Positions 23,941-33,025 of a stretch of DNA of 64,000 nt are shown in pieces; within the stretch, counting starts at the first letter, position 1; every line of letters starts with the position of its first letter. A program made the translations under genes and the position numbers. The notes below the pieces were generated by a model. That model was not told the origin of the DNA. It ran no database searches and worked only from the letters and a program-made list of their open reading frames with translations. Origin of the DNA: Bacillus sp. OxB-1 (GTDB lineage: Bacteria > Bacillota > Bacilli > Bacillales_A > Planococcaceae); contig NZ_AP013294.1 in assembly GCF_000829195.1 (NCBI RefSeq), positions 496,001-560,000 of the forward strand. The letters are read 5' to 3'.

Positions 23941-23966
23941 GTATACAAGTTCCCATCAATTTCTTC

Positions 23967-23995
23967 TTGTCAAACTCATCGTTATCTTATATACT
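23967..23995 (+). promoter_or_regulatory. sigma-A promoter of the Usp-like gene
   Basis: TTGTCA (23967-23972), a 17-bp spacer and TATACT (23990-23995), about 50 bases before ATG 24046. Confidence 0.8.
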
Positions 23996-24045
23996 TTTAT
24001 GGCTTGAAAAATGAAACTAATACTATTCAAGAGGTGACTACCGTC

Positions 24046-24717
24046 ATGGGCAAAGTGAAAGGCCGTATGGACGAGAGTATTCTCGTCTGTGTCTACTACG
24101 GTCCAAATGGTGAACGTCTCATCCGGCGCGGACATAAAATGGCAAGTATTATGGACTGCCCACTGTATATATTGACTGTCGATCCACTTCCCCTCGATGA
24201 TTTCGATGCCGAAAAATCCGAGTATCTGGAAAGCTGGAAACAATTGGCCGAAGAACTGGAAGTAGAAGAATTCATTGTACGGGACGATGAAAAACGTCCC
24301 ACCGCAAAAGTGATTAAGGAAGTCGCACATCAATATAACATCACTCAAATTATTATCGGGCAAACTGCGCAGAGCAGATGGGAAGAAATCACCAAAGGTT
24401 CCTTCATGAATGTATTGTTACGCGAAATTACTTTTGTCGACTTTCATGTCGTTTCGGTTGCACGTTCCATCCGGGATGAAAGTGAAGGGTTATTCGAAAA
24501 AGGGGTACGGGCTTATTTGGTCGAGGATGGACCCAGCTTTCGCATCAACTTCACTCTTTCCAAGGATGTCCGCTTCGAGGGCATATTCTTCAAAGAGATC
24601 GGAACGGATTTCAACAACGGAATATTTAAATTCATGCACAATAACAAGATGTGCCAAGTGCCAATCATAGACGATCAAGTAGCCGACCCCTCTTTGATTA
24701 GTTGCAAGATCGAATGA
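24046..24717 (+). CDS. Usp-like nucleotide-binding protein divergent from mrp
   Basis: 223 residues. Residues about 8-140 look like the universal-stress domain found in KdpD sensor kinases (SILVCVYYGPNGERLIRRGHK at the start; YNITQIIIGQTAQSRWEE with the KdpD-like Q/R pattern). The C-terminal 80 residues are unrecognised. No kinase or membrane part is present. GAGGTGA nine bases upstream marks ATG 24046. It is divergent from mrpA with 336 bases between the starts, so a role with ion homeostasis is possible but unproven. Confidence 0.7.
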   Translation: MGKVKGRMDESILVCVYYGPNGERLIRRGHKMASIMDCPLYILTVDPLPLDDFDAEKSEYLESWKQLAEELEVEEFIVRDDEKRPTAKVIKEVAHQYNITQIIIGQTAQSRWEEITKGSFMNVLLREITFVDFHVVSVARSIRDESEGLFEKGVRAYLVEDGPSFRINFTLSKDVRFEGIFFKEIGTDFNNGIFKFMHNNKMCQVPIIDDQVADPSLISCKIE

Positions 24718-24725
24718 TACAGATG

Positions 24726-24770
24726 AACAGTCGGACGGCCCATCAGAAGGTCATCCGCCTGTTCTATTTC
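24726..24770 (+). terminator. possible terminator of the Usp-like gene
   Basis: GAACAG / CTGTTC with inner CGG/CCG (about 24726-24764) followed by a weak T-rich stretch. Confidence 0.5.
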
Positions 24771-24792
24771 CACTATCAACTCTCCTCTCCGA

Positions 24793-25710
24793 CTACTCTT
24801 CACCCACGATTTTTACTTCCAACTCCAATTCGATGCCGAATCGTTTCTTCACTTCTTCTTTCACCATGTTAATCGTCCGGATATAATCCGTAGCGGTCGC
24901 ATTGTTTTTATTGATGATAAATCCGGCATGCTTCAAAGAGACTTCTGCGCCCCCATGCCCCTTGCCTTGCAACCCGCTATCTTGGATTAGTTTTCCGGCA
25001 AAGTATCCAGGCGGCCGTTTGAACACACTTCCAGCGGACGGATATTCGAGCGGCTGTTTGGACTCCCGCTGAAATGTCAGATCCGCCACTTTCGCGTCAA
25101 TCTCTTCTTTATTTCCAACTGCGAGTTCAAAATCGGCAGACAACACATAATACCCTTTTTTCGCAATGATGCTTTGTCGGTAGCCGAGTTCAAGTTCATC
25201 TTTCGATAGAATTAACCGTTCTCCGGATTTTGTCAGGACGGTCACTTGCTTGATGACGTCCTTGACCTCGCCGCCATAGGCACCGGCATTCATCACCATG
25301 GCGCCTCCAACCGAGCCTGGGATGCCACAGGCGAACTCTAATCCCGTCAACGATTCTCGGGCCGCTTGCCTGGACACATCAATGATCAGTGCCCCCGCTT
25401 CCGCATGGACCTCCGACCCATCGATGCGGATGGCATTCAATCTGGAAAGATGAAGGACGATTCCTCGTACCCCCCCATCCCGAACGACCATATTCGACCC
25501 GTTACCAAGCAAAAGAAGGGGAATCTCCTGCCGGTGAGCGTATCTGACAATCGCTTCCGCTTCGTCCATCGTCCCGGGTATCGCCAATACATCAGCACAA
25601 CCGCCGAGCTTCGTCATCGTATAATTGCATAATGGTTCATCTATCAAAATGTCGCCTTGTATGATTTCTTTCCGCAGATCAGTTACCCACTGATGCTTTG
25701 CCATCCACAT
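24793..25710 (-). CDS. murB: UDP-N-acetylenolpyruvoylglucosamine reductase
   Basis: 305 residues. It makes UDP-MurNAc with NADPH and FAD in the cytoplasm. FAD-binding features are seen: MTKLGGCADVLAIPG near residue 30, LLLGNGSNMVVRDGG, and GIPGSVGGAMVMNAGAYGGE. The catalytic serine (YPSAGSVFKRP) and C-terminal Glu (ELEVKIVGEE region) are present, as in type II MurB. ATG 25710 has AAAGGA four bases upstream; ATG 25704 is an alternative. It stands alone between two divergent or opposite genes. Confidence 0.94.
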   Translation of the reverse strand: MWMAKHQWVTDLRKEIIQGDILIDEPLCNYTMTKLGGCADVLAIPGTMDEAEAIVRYAHRQEIPLLLLGNGSNMVVRDGGVRGIVLHLSRLNAIRIDGSEVHAEAGALIIDVSRQAARESLTGLEFACGIPGSVGGAMVMNAGAYGGEVKDVIKQVTVLTKSGERLILSKDELELGYRQSIIAKKGYYVLSADFELAVGNKEEIDAKVADLTFQRESKQPLEYPSAGSVFKRPPGYFAGKLIQDSGLQGKGHGGAEVSLKHAGFIINKNNATATDYIRTINMVKEEVKKRFGIELELEVKIVGEE

Positions 25711-25940
25711 ACAGTCCTTTCCAATCAATACCTTTTCCTACTTCACGTGAAGACCCCACAGTCCCATCCAACGCCACACAAAAATAGCCGCAGTCCTCCG
25801 ACACTTCAGCAGAAAATCGGGACACGCCGCGCCACTTGTCACTGTTACCAATCCATATAGGCCATTATACGCGATTCACTTCGGCTTAATCATCAGGTTG
25901 GATAGGGGCAGTATTTATTTTGGGAGATAAAAATCAACGT

Positions 25941-26084
25941 ATGGAACGAACAATTTCAAACCTGGTTCAGGAGAGAGGTCTGCCCGTAAATGAGGAGGAA
26001 AAAGCTTTCACCTTTATAAGTATGCTTGGAATCCACTATTTTGACAAGGCATTATTCATTACAATTTTATCGCAATGGTGTTAA
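25941..26084 (+). pseudogene. 47-codon orphan frame, possibly a gene remnant
   Basis: In a 430-base gap between murB and the DsbA-like gene, an open frame from ATG 25941 to TAA 26084 encodes MERTISNLVQERGLPVNEEE followed by a hydrophobic part. It has no ribosome site and no recognised homolog, but the frame stays open about 18 codons upstream of the ATG too, and its composition looks protein-like. It may be the end of a decayed gene. The rest of the gap (25740-25920 and 26085-26144) shows nothing. Confidence 0.3.
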
Positions 26085-26144
26085 TTCTTCAATTCAAGAC
26101 ATTCGAAATAAAGATGTAAATATTGTTATAGAAGAAAGTGGACA

Positions 26145-26188
26145 TAAAAAAACGGACCTGAAATGGATACATGATCCCTTGGTCCGTT
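26145..26188 (-). terminator. terminator of the FrnE-like gene
   Basis: On the minus strand AACGGACC / GGTCCGTT (26181-26188 with 26151-26158), with an inner GGAT/ATCC hairpin and a run of seven T/A-rich bases. Confidence 0.9.
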
Positions 26189-26198
26189 CGTTTCCGCT

Positions 26199-26849
26199 TT
26201 ATTGACCTGAAGAGGATTCTTCCTCCGCCACTTTCTGCAAAGCGCCGGCAAACGCTTCCGTCGGCTGTGCCCCCGAAATGGCGTATTTCCGATTGATGAC
26301 GAAGAAAGGGACCCCTTGGACTCCCAACTGCCGGGCTTCCATGATATCCGCTTGCACCTCATCCGAAAATTCATCCGATGCAAGCATTTCTGCAGCCCGG
26401 GTCCTTTCGATTCCCGCTTCTTCAGCGATGTTTAGGAGGGCATCTTCCGTACCGATCGCCTCGCCTAATACGAAATGGCCTTTCATCAGGCGTTCGGCCA
26501 CCTCCGCTGCCACCCCTTCCCGCTCAGCAAGCTTGGCCAGTCGATGGGCATTCCACGTATTGGCCGGTCGCATCGCATCCACATCATATTGCAAGCCGAC
26601 CGTCTTTGCCTGTTCGGCTACATTCTGCAACATCTGCTGTGCTTCTTGTTGGCTAATGCCGTATTTTTGCGCAAGTCCCGCCACTACCGATTCATCGGTA
26701 GACTCCGGTGCGTCGGGATCCAACTGATAAGCTTTGAAAACCACTTCAGCTTGAAGCCCCAATCCTGTTTCCTGCAACGCCTCTTCCAGCCGTCGTTTGC
26801 CGATATAGCAAAAAGGACATACATAGTCTGACCAGATTTCTATTTTCAT
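26199..26849 (-). CDS. DsbA-family oxidoreductase, FrnE type
   Basis: 216 residues, no signal peptide, so cytoplasmic. The thioredoxin-fold redox site VCPFC (Cys11/Cys14) is at the N-terminus (IEIWSDYVCPFCYIGKRRL); the helical insert and the cis-Pro stretch GVQGVPFFVINRKYAISGAQ are typical of FrnE/2-hydroxychromene-2-carboxylate isomerase-like proteins. In Bacillales these are linked to disulfide and oxidative stress. AAGGTGG precedes the ATG. Confidence 0.9.
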   Translation of the reverse strand: MKIEIWSDYVCPFCYIGKRRLEEALQETGLGLQAEVVFKAYQLDPDAPESTDESVVAGLAQKYGISQQEAQQMLQNVAEQAKTVGLQYDVDAMRPANTWNAHRLAKLAEREGVAAEVAERLMKGHFVLGEAIGTEDALLNIAEEAGIERTRAAEMLASDEFSDEVQADIMEARQLGVQGVPFFVINRKYAISGAQPTEAFAGALQKVAEEESSSGQ

Positions 26850-27005
26850 TGGAATTCCACCTTTTTATTTCATTTTAAATAGAGACCGCTCGAACAACAA
26901 TGTATATGCCTACCGAGTTGTGTTCAAAATGGGAAGGATCATACAGTTTCAGTTCAAATCTGAACGCTTCTGTTGTGTTCAGTGAAAAGTAAACGGAGGG
27001 TCGCT

Positions 27006-28376
27006 ATGACTTCATTATGGCTGCAAACGGCTTATTCCCGAGATTCCTACCCGCCGCTCAGCAACGATATTGAATGTGATGTCTGTATTATCGGAGGTGG
27101 ATTGAGCGGAATTGCCACAGCGTATTTTCTGGCAATGGCCGGGAAAGATGTCGTATTACTCGAAAAGGACTCCATTCTACAAGGGGCGACGGGCCATTCG
27201 ACCGGAAAATTGACTGTCCAGCATGATCTCGTCTATGCCGATCTGCTGAAAAAGTTCGGAAAGGATAACGCCAGAACCTACTATAATACAAATAAAGAGG
27301 CGGTGGACTTTGGAAGAGCCATTGCCCGGGGGGATGAGTTGGTAGAATCCAATTCCATCCTCTTTGCCCAGACGAAACAAGGGACGTCCCGATTGCGGCG
27401 GGAAATGGAGGCCTACCAAGAACTTGGGTTCCCGGTAGATTTCGGGAAAGACTTCGAGTTGCCGCTTCCTTGCGAAGCCACACTGAAAATTCGAGGGGAG
27501 ACGCAGATCCACCCGGTCCGGTTCGGACAACGGCTCGCCCAACTTGCTGTCGAAGCGGGCGCCCGAATTTACGAGAAGTCCGATGTGTTCGGCATGGATT
27601 TGGATAATCGCTACTTGGTTCTCACGTCACGGGCAGAGGTCCGTTTTCATGAGTTGGTCCTTTGTACACATTACCCTGTAGAAGCGATCCGGGGATTGCA
27701 AATCATGAAGCTGTCTGTCGACCGTTCATACATCGTCGCAACCGAAGCAGCCATGCCGTTGCAAGGGCAATACATTTCCATCGATTCGCCAAAACGGTCG
27801 GTCCGGACTGCCTACATTGACGGAAAATCCTACTTCCTCCTATCCGGGGAAAGCCACACAGCCGGAACGGAGAAAGAAACCGAAACGCATTATGATCGGC
27901 TGTACGAAGAAATCCAGGACGTCTACCAACTGCCCAAGCCGACTCATGCCTGGTCGGCCCAAGATCCGCAAACACCCGATATCATCCCGTACGCAGGAGC
28001 CATTTCTTCCAGCATACCCTATGTATACTTATGTACCGGATTTCGAAAATGGGGGCTTTCCAACTCCCTTGCGAGTGCCCGCATCATCAGCGACCGGATC
28101 CTGGGCCAATCCAATAAGGCGGCGGCCCTGTATTCCCCGGATCGGACCGGCTTCGGCTCTTTCTTCATGCAGGCTTTAAAAGTGAACAGTTTAGTCGTGA
28201 AAGAATTTGCAGGCGGGCATCTGACCCGGATCGGCAACCCGATCTGTACACATATGGGCTGCCGAACCCGCTGGAACGAAGGCGACGAGACCTGGGATTG
28301 CCCATGTCACGGCTCCCGATTCCGGAAAGACGGCTCCGTACTGGAAGGACCTGCGATGAAACCATTGGATTTGTGA
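27006..28376 (+). CDS. yhfW: FAD-dependent oxidoreductase with C-terminal Rieske domain (YhfW-like)
   Basis: 456 residues. The DAO-type FAD domain starts with the dinucleotide fold CIIGGGLSGIATAYFLAMAG (about residues 22-41). The last ~60 residues are a Rieske [2Fe-2S] domain with CTHMGC and CPCHGSRF. The same two-domain protein is YhfW in Bacillus subtilis; its substrate is not known. GGAGGG marks ATG 27006. The Rieske end suggests an electron-transfer step coupled to flavin oxidation. Confidence 0.88.
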   Translation: MTSLWLQTAYSRDSYPPLSNDIECDVCIIGGGLSGIATAYFLAMAGKDVVLLEKDSILQGATGHSTGKLTVQHDLVYADLLKKFGKDNARTYYNTNKEAVDFGRAIARGDELVESNSILFAQTKQGTSRLRREMEAYQELGFPVDFGKDFELPLPCEATLKIRGETQIHPVRFGQRLAQLAVEAGARIYEKSDVFGMDLDNRYLVLTSRAEVRFHELVLCTHYPVEAIRGLQIMKLSVDRSYIVATEAAMPLQGQYISIDSPKRSVRTAYIDGKSYFLLSGESHTAGTEKETETHYDRLYEEIQDVYQLPKPTHAWSAQDPQTPDIIPYAGAISSSIPYVYLCTGFRKWGLSNSLASARIISDRILGQSNKAAALYSPDRTGFGSFFMQALKVNSLVVKEFAGGHLTRIGNPICTHMGCRTRWNEGDETWDCPCHGSRFRKDGSVLEGPAMKPLDL

Positions 28377-28412
28377 TTAATCCGAACTTCTCAAGCGGCG
28401 ATGATCGGTTCA

Positions 28413-28538
28413 AAGATCCCGACTTGCAAGCAATAGTGGCGCGAGTGCAAGCAACCGATCATTGTAGGCAAGCAAAGTGGAATAGCATACAAGCAAACAC
28501 CGAGCGAATGCAAACAATTTCTAGATGAACGCAAGAAA
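28413..28538 (-). repeat. intergenic array of six 21-bp units (TTGCTTGCAYTC core)
   Basis: Read on the minus strand, six consecutive units of exactly 21 bases begin with TTGCTTGC-like cores, followed by variable bases. Unit boundaries on the plus strand are 28413, 28434, 28455, 28476, 28497 and 28518. The last units are degenerate (TTGTTTGC, TTTCTTGC). It lies between the ends of yhfW and ppaC. The same unit and period recur at 61958-62062. Function unknown. Confidence 0.8.
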
Positions 28539-28568
28539 ACCCCAATCCACCCCCGCATATTTAAAAAC

Positions 28569-28612
28569 AAAAAAAGGCCATACCGGTTTTCCAATGGAGC
28601 CGGCATGGCCTT
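28569..28612 (-). terminator. terminator of ppaC
   Basis: AAGGCCAT with CCGG and CCGG with ATGGCCTT (28574-28588 with 28600-28612), followed on the minus strand by a long T run. Confidence 0.9.
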
Positions 28613-28616
28613 CTTC

Positions 28617-29543
28617 TTATTTAAGCGCCTCTGTCAAAACAGGAACGATTTGTTTTTTACGGGAAACAACGCCTTGCAAAGTCGCCTTGTTGTTGACGAG
28701 TTCGACATTGAATGCCGCAGCCGCACGTACGGCAGCATCCCCTAACGCCAAGACAGCGGAATCGTTATTCAGGATATCCGTCACGACGAATAAGAATAGA
28801 TTCAATCCCTTTTCGGCAATGATACCTTCAAGTAATTGCTCCAACTCCGCTTGGCGGTCCATCACATCATTAATGTCGATCGCATTCACTTGGGCAATCT
28901 CCAATTTAATATCGCCGAGCGTGAATTCTTTCGCATCCAGTGTAACGAGATCCTCCAATGATTTATCGGTGAGATCAGCACCGGCTTTCAACATGGCCAG
29001 TCCATATTCTTCCGCATCCACTTCCGCAATGGCCGCCAATTCTTCGACAGCCGCCCGGTCTTCTTCCGTAAAGGTCGGCGATTTGAACAGGAGGGAGTCC
29101 GAAATTAGTGCAGACAGCATCAGACCTGCAATATTCTTCGGAATTTCCACGCCGTTCTCTTTGTACAGCTTGTTCAAGATAGTGGCTGTGCATCCGACCG
29201 GCTCTGCACGGTAATAAAGCGGATCGTTCGTCTGGAAATTCGCAATCCGATGATGGTCAACCACTTCCAATATTTGCACCAAGTCCAAATCATCGACACT
29301 TTGCTGCTTTTCATTGTGGTCAACGAGGATGACTTGATCCGCATAAGGTTTCGCCTTTTCGATTAAACGAGGCTCTTCAAAACCAAAATATTCGAGTGCA
29401 TAAGCCGTTTCGCTTGTAACGGAGCCAAGGCGCACCGCTTCCGCATCCATCCCTAATTGTTGTTTCAGATAAGCATAGCTGATTGCTGAACTAATCGAAT
29501 CCGTGTCCGGGTTCTTATGTCCGAAGACCAATACTTTTCCCAT
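28617..29543 (-). CDS. ppaC: manganese-dependent inorganic pyrophosphatase (family II)
   Basis: 308 residues. It hydrolyses PPi and drives biosynthetic reactions. DHH-superfamily motifs are seen: GHKNPDTDS near residue 8, DHN near 75 and DHH near 97, and the C-terminal DHHA2 part with SRKKQIVP. Length matches Bacillus PpaC (309). ATG 29543 aligns with the family start; the purine-rich AGGGGGAA upstream serves as ribosome site. Confidence 0.95.
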   Translation of the reverse strand: MGKVLVFGHKNPDTDSISSAISYAYLKQQLGMDAEAVRLGSVTSETAYALEYFGFEEPRLIEKAKPYADQVILVDHNEKQQSVDDLDLVQILEVVDHHRIANFQTNDPLYYRAEPVGCTATILNKLYKENGVEIPKNIAGLMLSALISDSLLFKSPTFTEEDRAAVEELAAIAEVDAEEYGLAMLKAGADLTDKSLEDLVTLDAKEFTLGDIKLEIAQVNAIDINDVMDRQAELEQLLEGIIAEKGLNLFLFVVTDILNNDSAVLALGDAAVRAAAAFNVELVNNKATLQGVVSRKKQIVPVLTEALK

Positions 29544-29587
29544 GGTACCTGTTCCCCCTACTCCAATATAAGTTCGCATTTATTTTA

Positions 29588-30031
29588 TCACAAAGACGGC
29601 TCGAATAATAAGGCGGCTAACTCATCTTTATTGACGAGTAAATCGGCTATCGTATAACTATCAAGTACCGCCAAGTACGCATTCATCGCCTGGGCCAACG
29701 CGCCTTTCAAACGGCATGCGGGAGCGATGACGCATTTCGTCGACCCGGGTACGAAGCAATCGACCAGATGGAAATCGTCCTCCGTCTTCCGCACCAGTTC
29801 ACCGACATTGATCTGATCCGGTTCGACATTCAAACGGATTCCGCCTCCGCGGCCTCGGATTGTTTCGATGAGACCCATTTTCCCCAATTCATGAGCGACT
29901 TTTGTCAAATGGTTTTTTGAAATCTTATACGCATCCGAAATTTCCTGGACCGTTGACAACTCTCCCGTTTCCTTTGCCCCGAGATAAATCAAGAGTCGCA
30001 ATGAAAAATCTGTATACATGGTCAAACGCAT
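29588..30031 (-). CDS. nsrR: nitric-oxide-sensing repressor NsrR (Rrf2 family)
   Basis: 147 residues. The N-terminal winged helix (about 1-60) is followed by the Fe-S ligand cysteines Cys92, Cys100 and Cys106 (DCFVPGSTKCVIAPAC), exactly the NsrR spacing. ATG 30031 aligns these positions; longer frames upstream lack a ribosome site. NsrR represses hmp until NO destroys its cluster. It is divergent from hmp. Confidence 0.93.
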   Translation of the reverse strand: MRLTMYTDFSLRLLIYLGAKETGELSTVQEISDAYKISKNHLTKVAHELGKMGLIETIRGRGGGIRLNVEPDQINVGELVRKTEDDFHLVDCFVPGSTKCVIAPACRLKGALAQAMNAYLAVLDSYTIADLLVNKDELAALLFEPSL

Positions 30032-30145
30032 AATCTCACCGCACTTTCTAATACTATTATAACGCCTTCCGTCCAGGCATTGAAGGAATGTAGCTCCAAG
30101 ATGTGTCAAAAAATCGAAGGGAATGTGTCAAAGTTTCTAACACTA

Positions 30146-30176
30146 TTTAAAGTTATATATTTTATATAGCTTTAAA
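30146..30176 (+). promoter_or_regulatory. 31-bp palindrome upstream of hmp, probable NsrR operator
   Basis: Arms TTTAAAG-T-TATATA and TATATA-G-CTTTAAA around TTT, an almost perfect inverted repeat, 54 bases before the hmp ATG. AT-rich dyads of this type are bound by NsrR in Bacillus. Confidence 0.7.
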
Positions 30177-30229
30177 CAAAAAAAAGGTTTATTGTTGAAT
30201 CATACAAAACAAGAAAGGTTGTGCACGCA

Positions 30230-31417
30230 ATGTTATCTCAAGAAACAATCGACATTATCAAATCGACTGTGCCTGTATTGGAGCAGCACGGAAAAACGAT
30301 CACAACTGTATTCTACAAAAACATGTTTAATGAACATCCAGAACTTCTGAACATCTTCAACCATGCAAATCAATCTCAAGGCCGTCAACAAACAGCTTTG
30401 GCCAACACGGTCTATGCGGCAGCGGCTAATATTGACAATTTGGGTGCCATCATTCCGGCTGTTGTACAAATTGCACATAAACACAAATCCCTTGGCATTA
30501 CGGCTGACCAATATCCGATTGTCGGCTACCATCTCCTCGGCGCCATTAAAGAAGTGCTCGGGGATGCAGCAACTCCGGAAATCATCGCTGCTTGGGGCGA
30601 AGCGTACGGCGTGATCGCCGACGCATTCATCGGCATCGAAAAAGAAATGTACGACGCAGCGGAACAAGCGGATGGCGGTTGGAGAACATTCAAAGAGTTC
30701 ACGATTGCGGATAAAGTGGAAGAAAGTGACGTCATCACTTCGTTCTACCTCAAACCGGCCGATGGCAAAAAATTACCTTCTTACAAACCAGGCCAATACA
30801 TTACGGTGAAAGTAAAGATTCCTGGTGAGGAATACACATTGAATCGCCAATACAGCTTGTCTCAAGCGGAAAATGAAGAGTATTTCCGCATCTCGGTCAA
30901 ACGGGAAGACGAATGCCAACCAAACGGAAAAGTATCCGTATATTTGCACCGACAAGCAAACGTCGGCGACACATTGGAAGTAAGTGCGCCTGCTGGGGAT
31001 TTCTATCTCGATACGAAAAGCGCAACTCCAGTCACATTGATCAGTGGCGGCGTCGGTGTCACACCGATGATGGCCATGTTCGAAACGATTGCGAAAACAA
31101 CACCGGAACGTCCGGTTGCCTTCCTGCATTCCGCCCGTACACGGAAACACCAAGCTTTTGACACGGATGTCAAACGATTGACCGCTTCTATGAAGGATGC
31201 GAAATACGCTGTTCTTTATTCAGAAGAAGGGGATGGATTCATCAACCGGGCATTCTTGGAAGCGAACGTATTGGAAGGCGGAGACGTCTATGTCTGCGGT
31301 CCGACTGCCTTCATGCAAGCCGTCATTACGGAATTGTACGCGATGGGCATCCCGGAAGAAAAAGTCCACTTCGAATTCTTCGGCCCAGCCGTCCAACTCG
31401 AATTGGCTCACGCATAA
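30230..31417 (+). CDS. hmp: flavohemoprotein (nitric oxide dioxygenase)
   Basis: 395 residues. It turns NO and O2 into nitrate with NAD(P)H. The globin domain (about 1-137) has Tyr29, Gln53 and proximal His85 (IAHKHKSLG). The FAD domain follows (RQYSLSQ) and then the NAD-binding domain ([28 protein letters not shown]). Length is standard. ATG 30230 is chosen as start with AAAGG ten bases upstream. NsrR control is supported by the adjacent gene and the palindrome. Confidence 0.96.
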   Translation: MLSQETIDIIKSTVPVLEQHGKTITTVFYKNMFNEHPELLNIFNHANQSQGRQQTALANTVYAAAANIDNLGAIIPAVVQIAHKHKSLGITADQYPIVGYHLLGAIKEVLGDAATPEIIAAWGEAYGVIADAFIGIEKEMYDAAEQADGGWRTFKEFTIADKVEESDVITSFYLKPADGKKLPSYKPGQYITVKVKIPGEEYTLNRQYSLSQAENEEYFRISVKREDECQPNGKVSVYLHRQANVGDTLEVSAPAGDFYLDTKSATPVTLISGGVGVTPMMAMFETIAKTTPERPVAFLHSARTRKHQAFDTDVKRLTASMKDAKYAVLYSEEGDGFINRAFLEANVLEGGDVYVCGPTAFMQAVITELYAMGIPEEKVHFEFFGPAVQLELAHA

Positions 31418-31422
31418 TACGA

Positions 31423-31457
31423 AAAACGCCGTTCCCCAACTCGGAGGACGGCGTTTT
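31423..31457 (+). terminator. terminator of hmp
   Basis: AAAACGCCGT / ACGGCGTTTT (31423-31432 with 31448-31457). Confidence 0.9.
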
Positions 31458-31478
31458 ACTATTTCACTTTTTTTGCAA

Positions 31479-31740
31479 CTACCGGGTAGATTTGTTCGGT
31501 AGCCGGAAAGACGCGAAAATTAATGCTCCGACGAGGAACAATCCCAAATAGCCAATAAGCGGGTAGAAATAAGCAACGAGTTTCGTAAAACCGAAGAAGC
31601 TCAGGGCGAACCCGGTGACAAGTGAGATAAGGACAAAAGGGCGCGCCCCGAACGCGTAGAACATGCTGACGGCCGTATTGAAAATCATGCCGTACAGAAC
31701 GAGCGACATAAGACGGGATACATGGGCCTGTATCAATAAA
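31479..31740 (-). pseudogene. C-terminal remnant of a YkvI-type membrane transporter
   Basis: About 85 codons encode two to three membrane helices (VSRLMSLVLYGMIFNTAVS, then FGFTKLVAYFYPLIGYLG) and stop at 31479. They resemble only the C-terminal quarter of YkvI-family transporters (about 350 residues). The frame runs upstream straight into the terminator of the pfpI-like gene with no start codon or ribosome site, so the rest has been lost. The family assignment is from pattern and moderately sure; that it is truncated is seen directly. Confidence 0.6.
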
Positions 31741-31771
31741 AAAACCTCGACAGCCGCAGCTATCAAGGTTT
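31738..31771 (-). terminator. terminator of the PfpI-like gene
   Basis: On the minus strand AAACCT / AGGTTT with inner AGC/GCT pairs (31742-31771), followed by seven T. It also marks the break-point of the YkvI remnant. Confidence 0.85.
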
Positions 31772-31787
31772 GTCATTTATGCTATTG

Positions 31788-32306
31788 TCATTTTCCTTCC
31801 AATAGTTTCAATGATTCCCGGTTAAACGCCGGGATGTCTTCGGGCGTCCGGCTCGTCACCAATTGATTGGAACAAACGACCACTTCTTTGTCCATATACT
31901 TCGCTCCTGCGTATTCCATATCTACCTGGATCGACTTATATCCTGTGGCTCCCCTGCCTTCCAACGCCTTAGCCGTGATAAGCAGCTGGGGTCCATGACA
32001 AATGGCGAAGACAGGCTTCTTCTCATCCATGAACTGCTTGGCGAACTGAACAAAACGGTCATCCGCCCGCAACTGGTCCGGTGAAAAGCCGCCCGGAATG
32101 AATAGTGCATCGTAATCATCCGGCTTCGCTTCATCAATGCCATGATCGATTTTCACGGTCGCATCACCCTGCTTGCCTTTCACTTCCTTGCCCGCCTCTT
32201 TTTCAATCGTTTCCACTGCATGCCCGGCATCCCGGAATGCTTTCGCAGGCTCCGTAAATTCCGAGTCTTCGAACAGATCTGTAATGAGCGTTGCAATTTT
32301 AGCCAT
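31788..32306 (-). CDS. DJ-1/PfpI family protein (YfkM-like general stress protein)
   Basis: 172 residues. The nucleophile elbow AICHGPQLLITA (Cys near residue 107) with the preceding Glu fits the PfpI/YhbO group, whose members act as glyoxalase-like or deglycase-like stress proteins. Bacillus YfkM (general stress protein 18) is the closest relative I know. A candidate sigma-B promoter lies 44 bases upstream. AAGGAGTG is the ribosome site. Confidence 0.88.
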   Translation of the reverse strand: MAKIATLITDLFEDSEFTEPAKAFRDAGHAVETIEKEAGKEVKGKQGDATVKIDHGIDEAKPDDYDALFIPGGFSPDQLRADDRFVQFAKQFMDEKKPVFAICHGPQLLITAKALEGRGATGYKSIQVDMEYAGAKYMDKEVVVCSNQLVTSRTPEDIPAFNRESLKLLEGK

Positions 32307-32349
32307 GTTGTCGAAACACTCCTTTTCTGAAATGAAGGTCCATTGCTAC

Positions 32350-32375
32350 TATTCCACGGATGGGATTTTCTAAAC
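32350..32375 (-). promoter_or_regulatory. candidate sigma-B promoter of the PfpI-like gene
   Basis: On the minus strand GTTTAG (32370-32375), a 14-bp spacer and GGAATA (32350-32355). The -10 is imperfect. The -35 lies right after the stop codon of the upstream gene. Confidence 0.55.
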
Positions 32376-32969
32376 CTACGGCCGATACTTCGAAACGAAA
32401 GGATTATCTTTTTCATAGAAGCGCCAGGGATAATGGACCGCCTCACCCGAATTTCCAATCCCGACTCGAGGTCCCGCCTCAATTTCCGAAGAGCCCGGCC
32501 CTTCGGCAATGAACAGCGGTTCCTCACCCCAATGATGGCCATAATACCGCATCGTCACGCCAAGCGCCTTCGACAATTTCCCCGGACCATTTGTCCAATC
32601 GGTCATTTTCAGGTGACCGCCCCGTCTATCCTCCATCAGTTCCTGACCTACTACGGGTTCCGCGGCACGCAGGAGGACGGCATGGGGTGTGCCAACCGGT
32701 CCTGCCACCACATTCATCAGCGTATGCGTATGCATTTGATACGTATAGACCAAACCAGGCTCCCCGAACATGATCTCCGTACGCTTCGTCCGGCGATTGC
32801 CGAAACTATGTGCCGCCCGATCTTCCGGACCATGGTACGCCTCCGTCTCTACAATGCGGGCGACAATCAATCCTTCCTCCGATTCATGCACAATATATTG
32901 TCCTACCAAACGATACGCCAACTCCAACACAGGCTCTTTGAAAAATGAATCCGAAACCGGTTTGTACAA
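32376..32969 (-). CDS. 3-methyladenine DNA glycosylase (AAG/MPG family)
   Basis: 197 residues. It removes alkylated purines from DNA. Seen: IVETEAYHGPEDRAAHS (with the catalytic Glu of the AAG family) near residue 40, and TNGPGKLSKALGV near 130. The start is TTG 32969 behind AGGAGGAGG. It is upstream of the PfpI-like gene on the same strand. Confidence 0.93.
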   Translation of the reverse strand: MYKPVSDSFFKEPVLELAYRLVGQYIVHESEEGLIVARIVETEAYHGPEDRAAHSFGNRRTKRTEIMFGEPGLVYTYQMHTHTLMNVVAGPVGTPHAVLLRAAEPVVGQELMEDRRGGHLKMTDWTNGPGKLSKALGVTMRYYGHHWGEEPLFIAEGPGSSEIEAGPRVGIGNSGEAVHYPWRFYEKDNPFVSKYRP

Positions 32970-33025
32970 CGTCCTCCTCCTCTCTCCTTTACTTTATCCG
33001 TAACAAGGACACCCTACACATGAAG

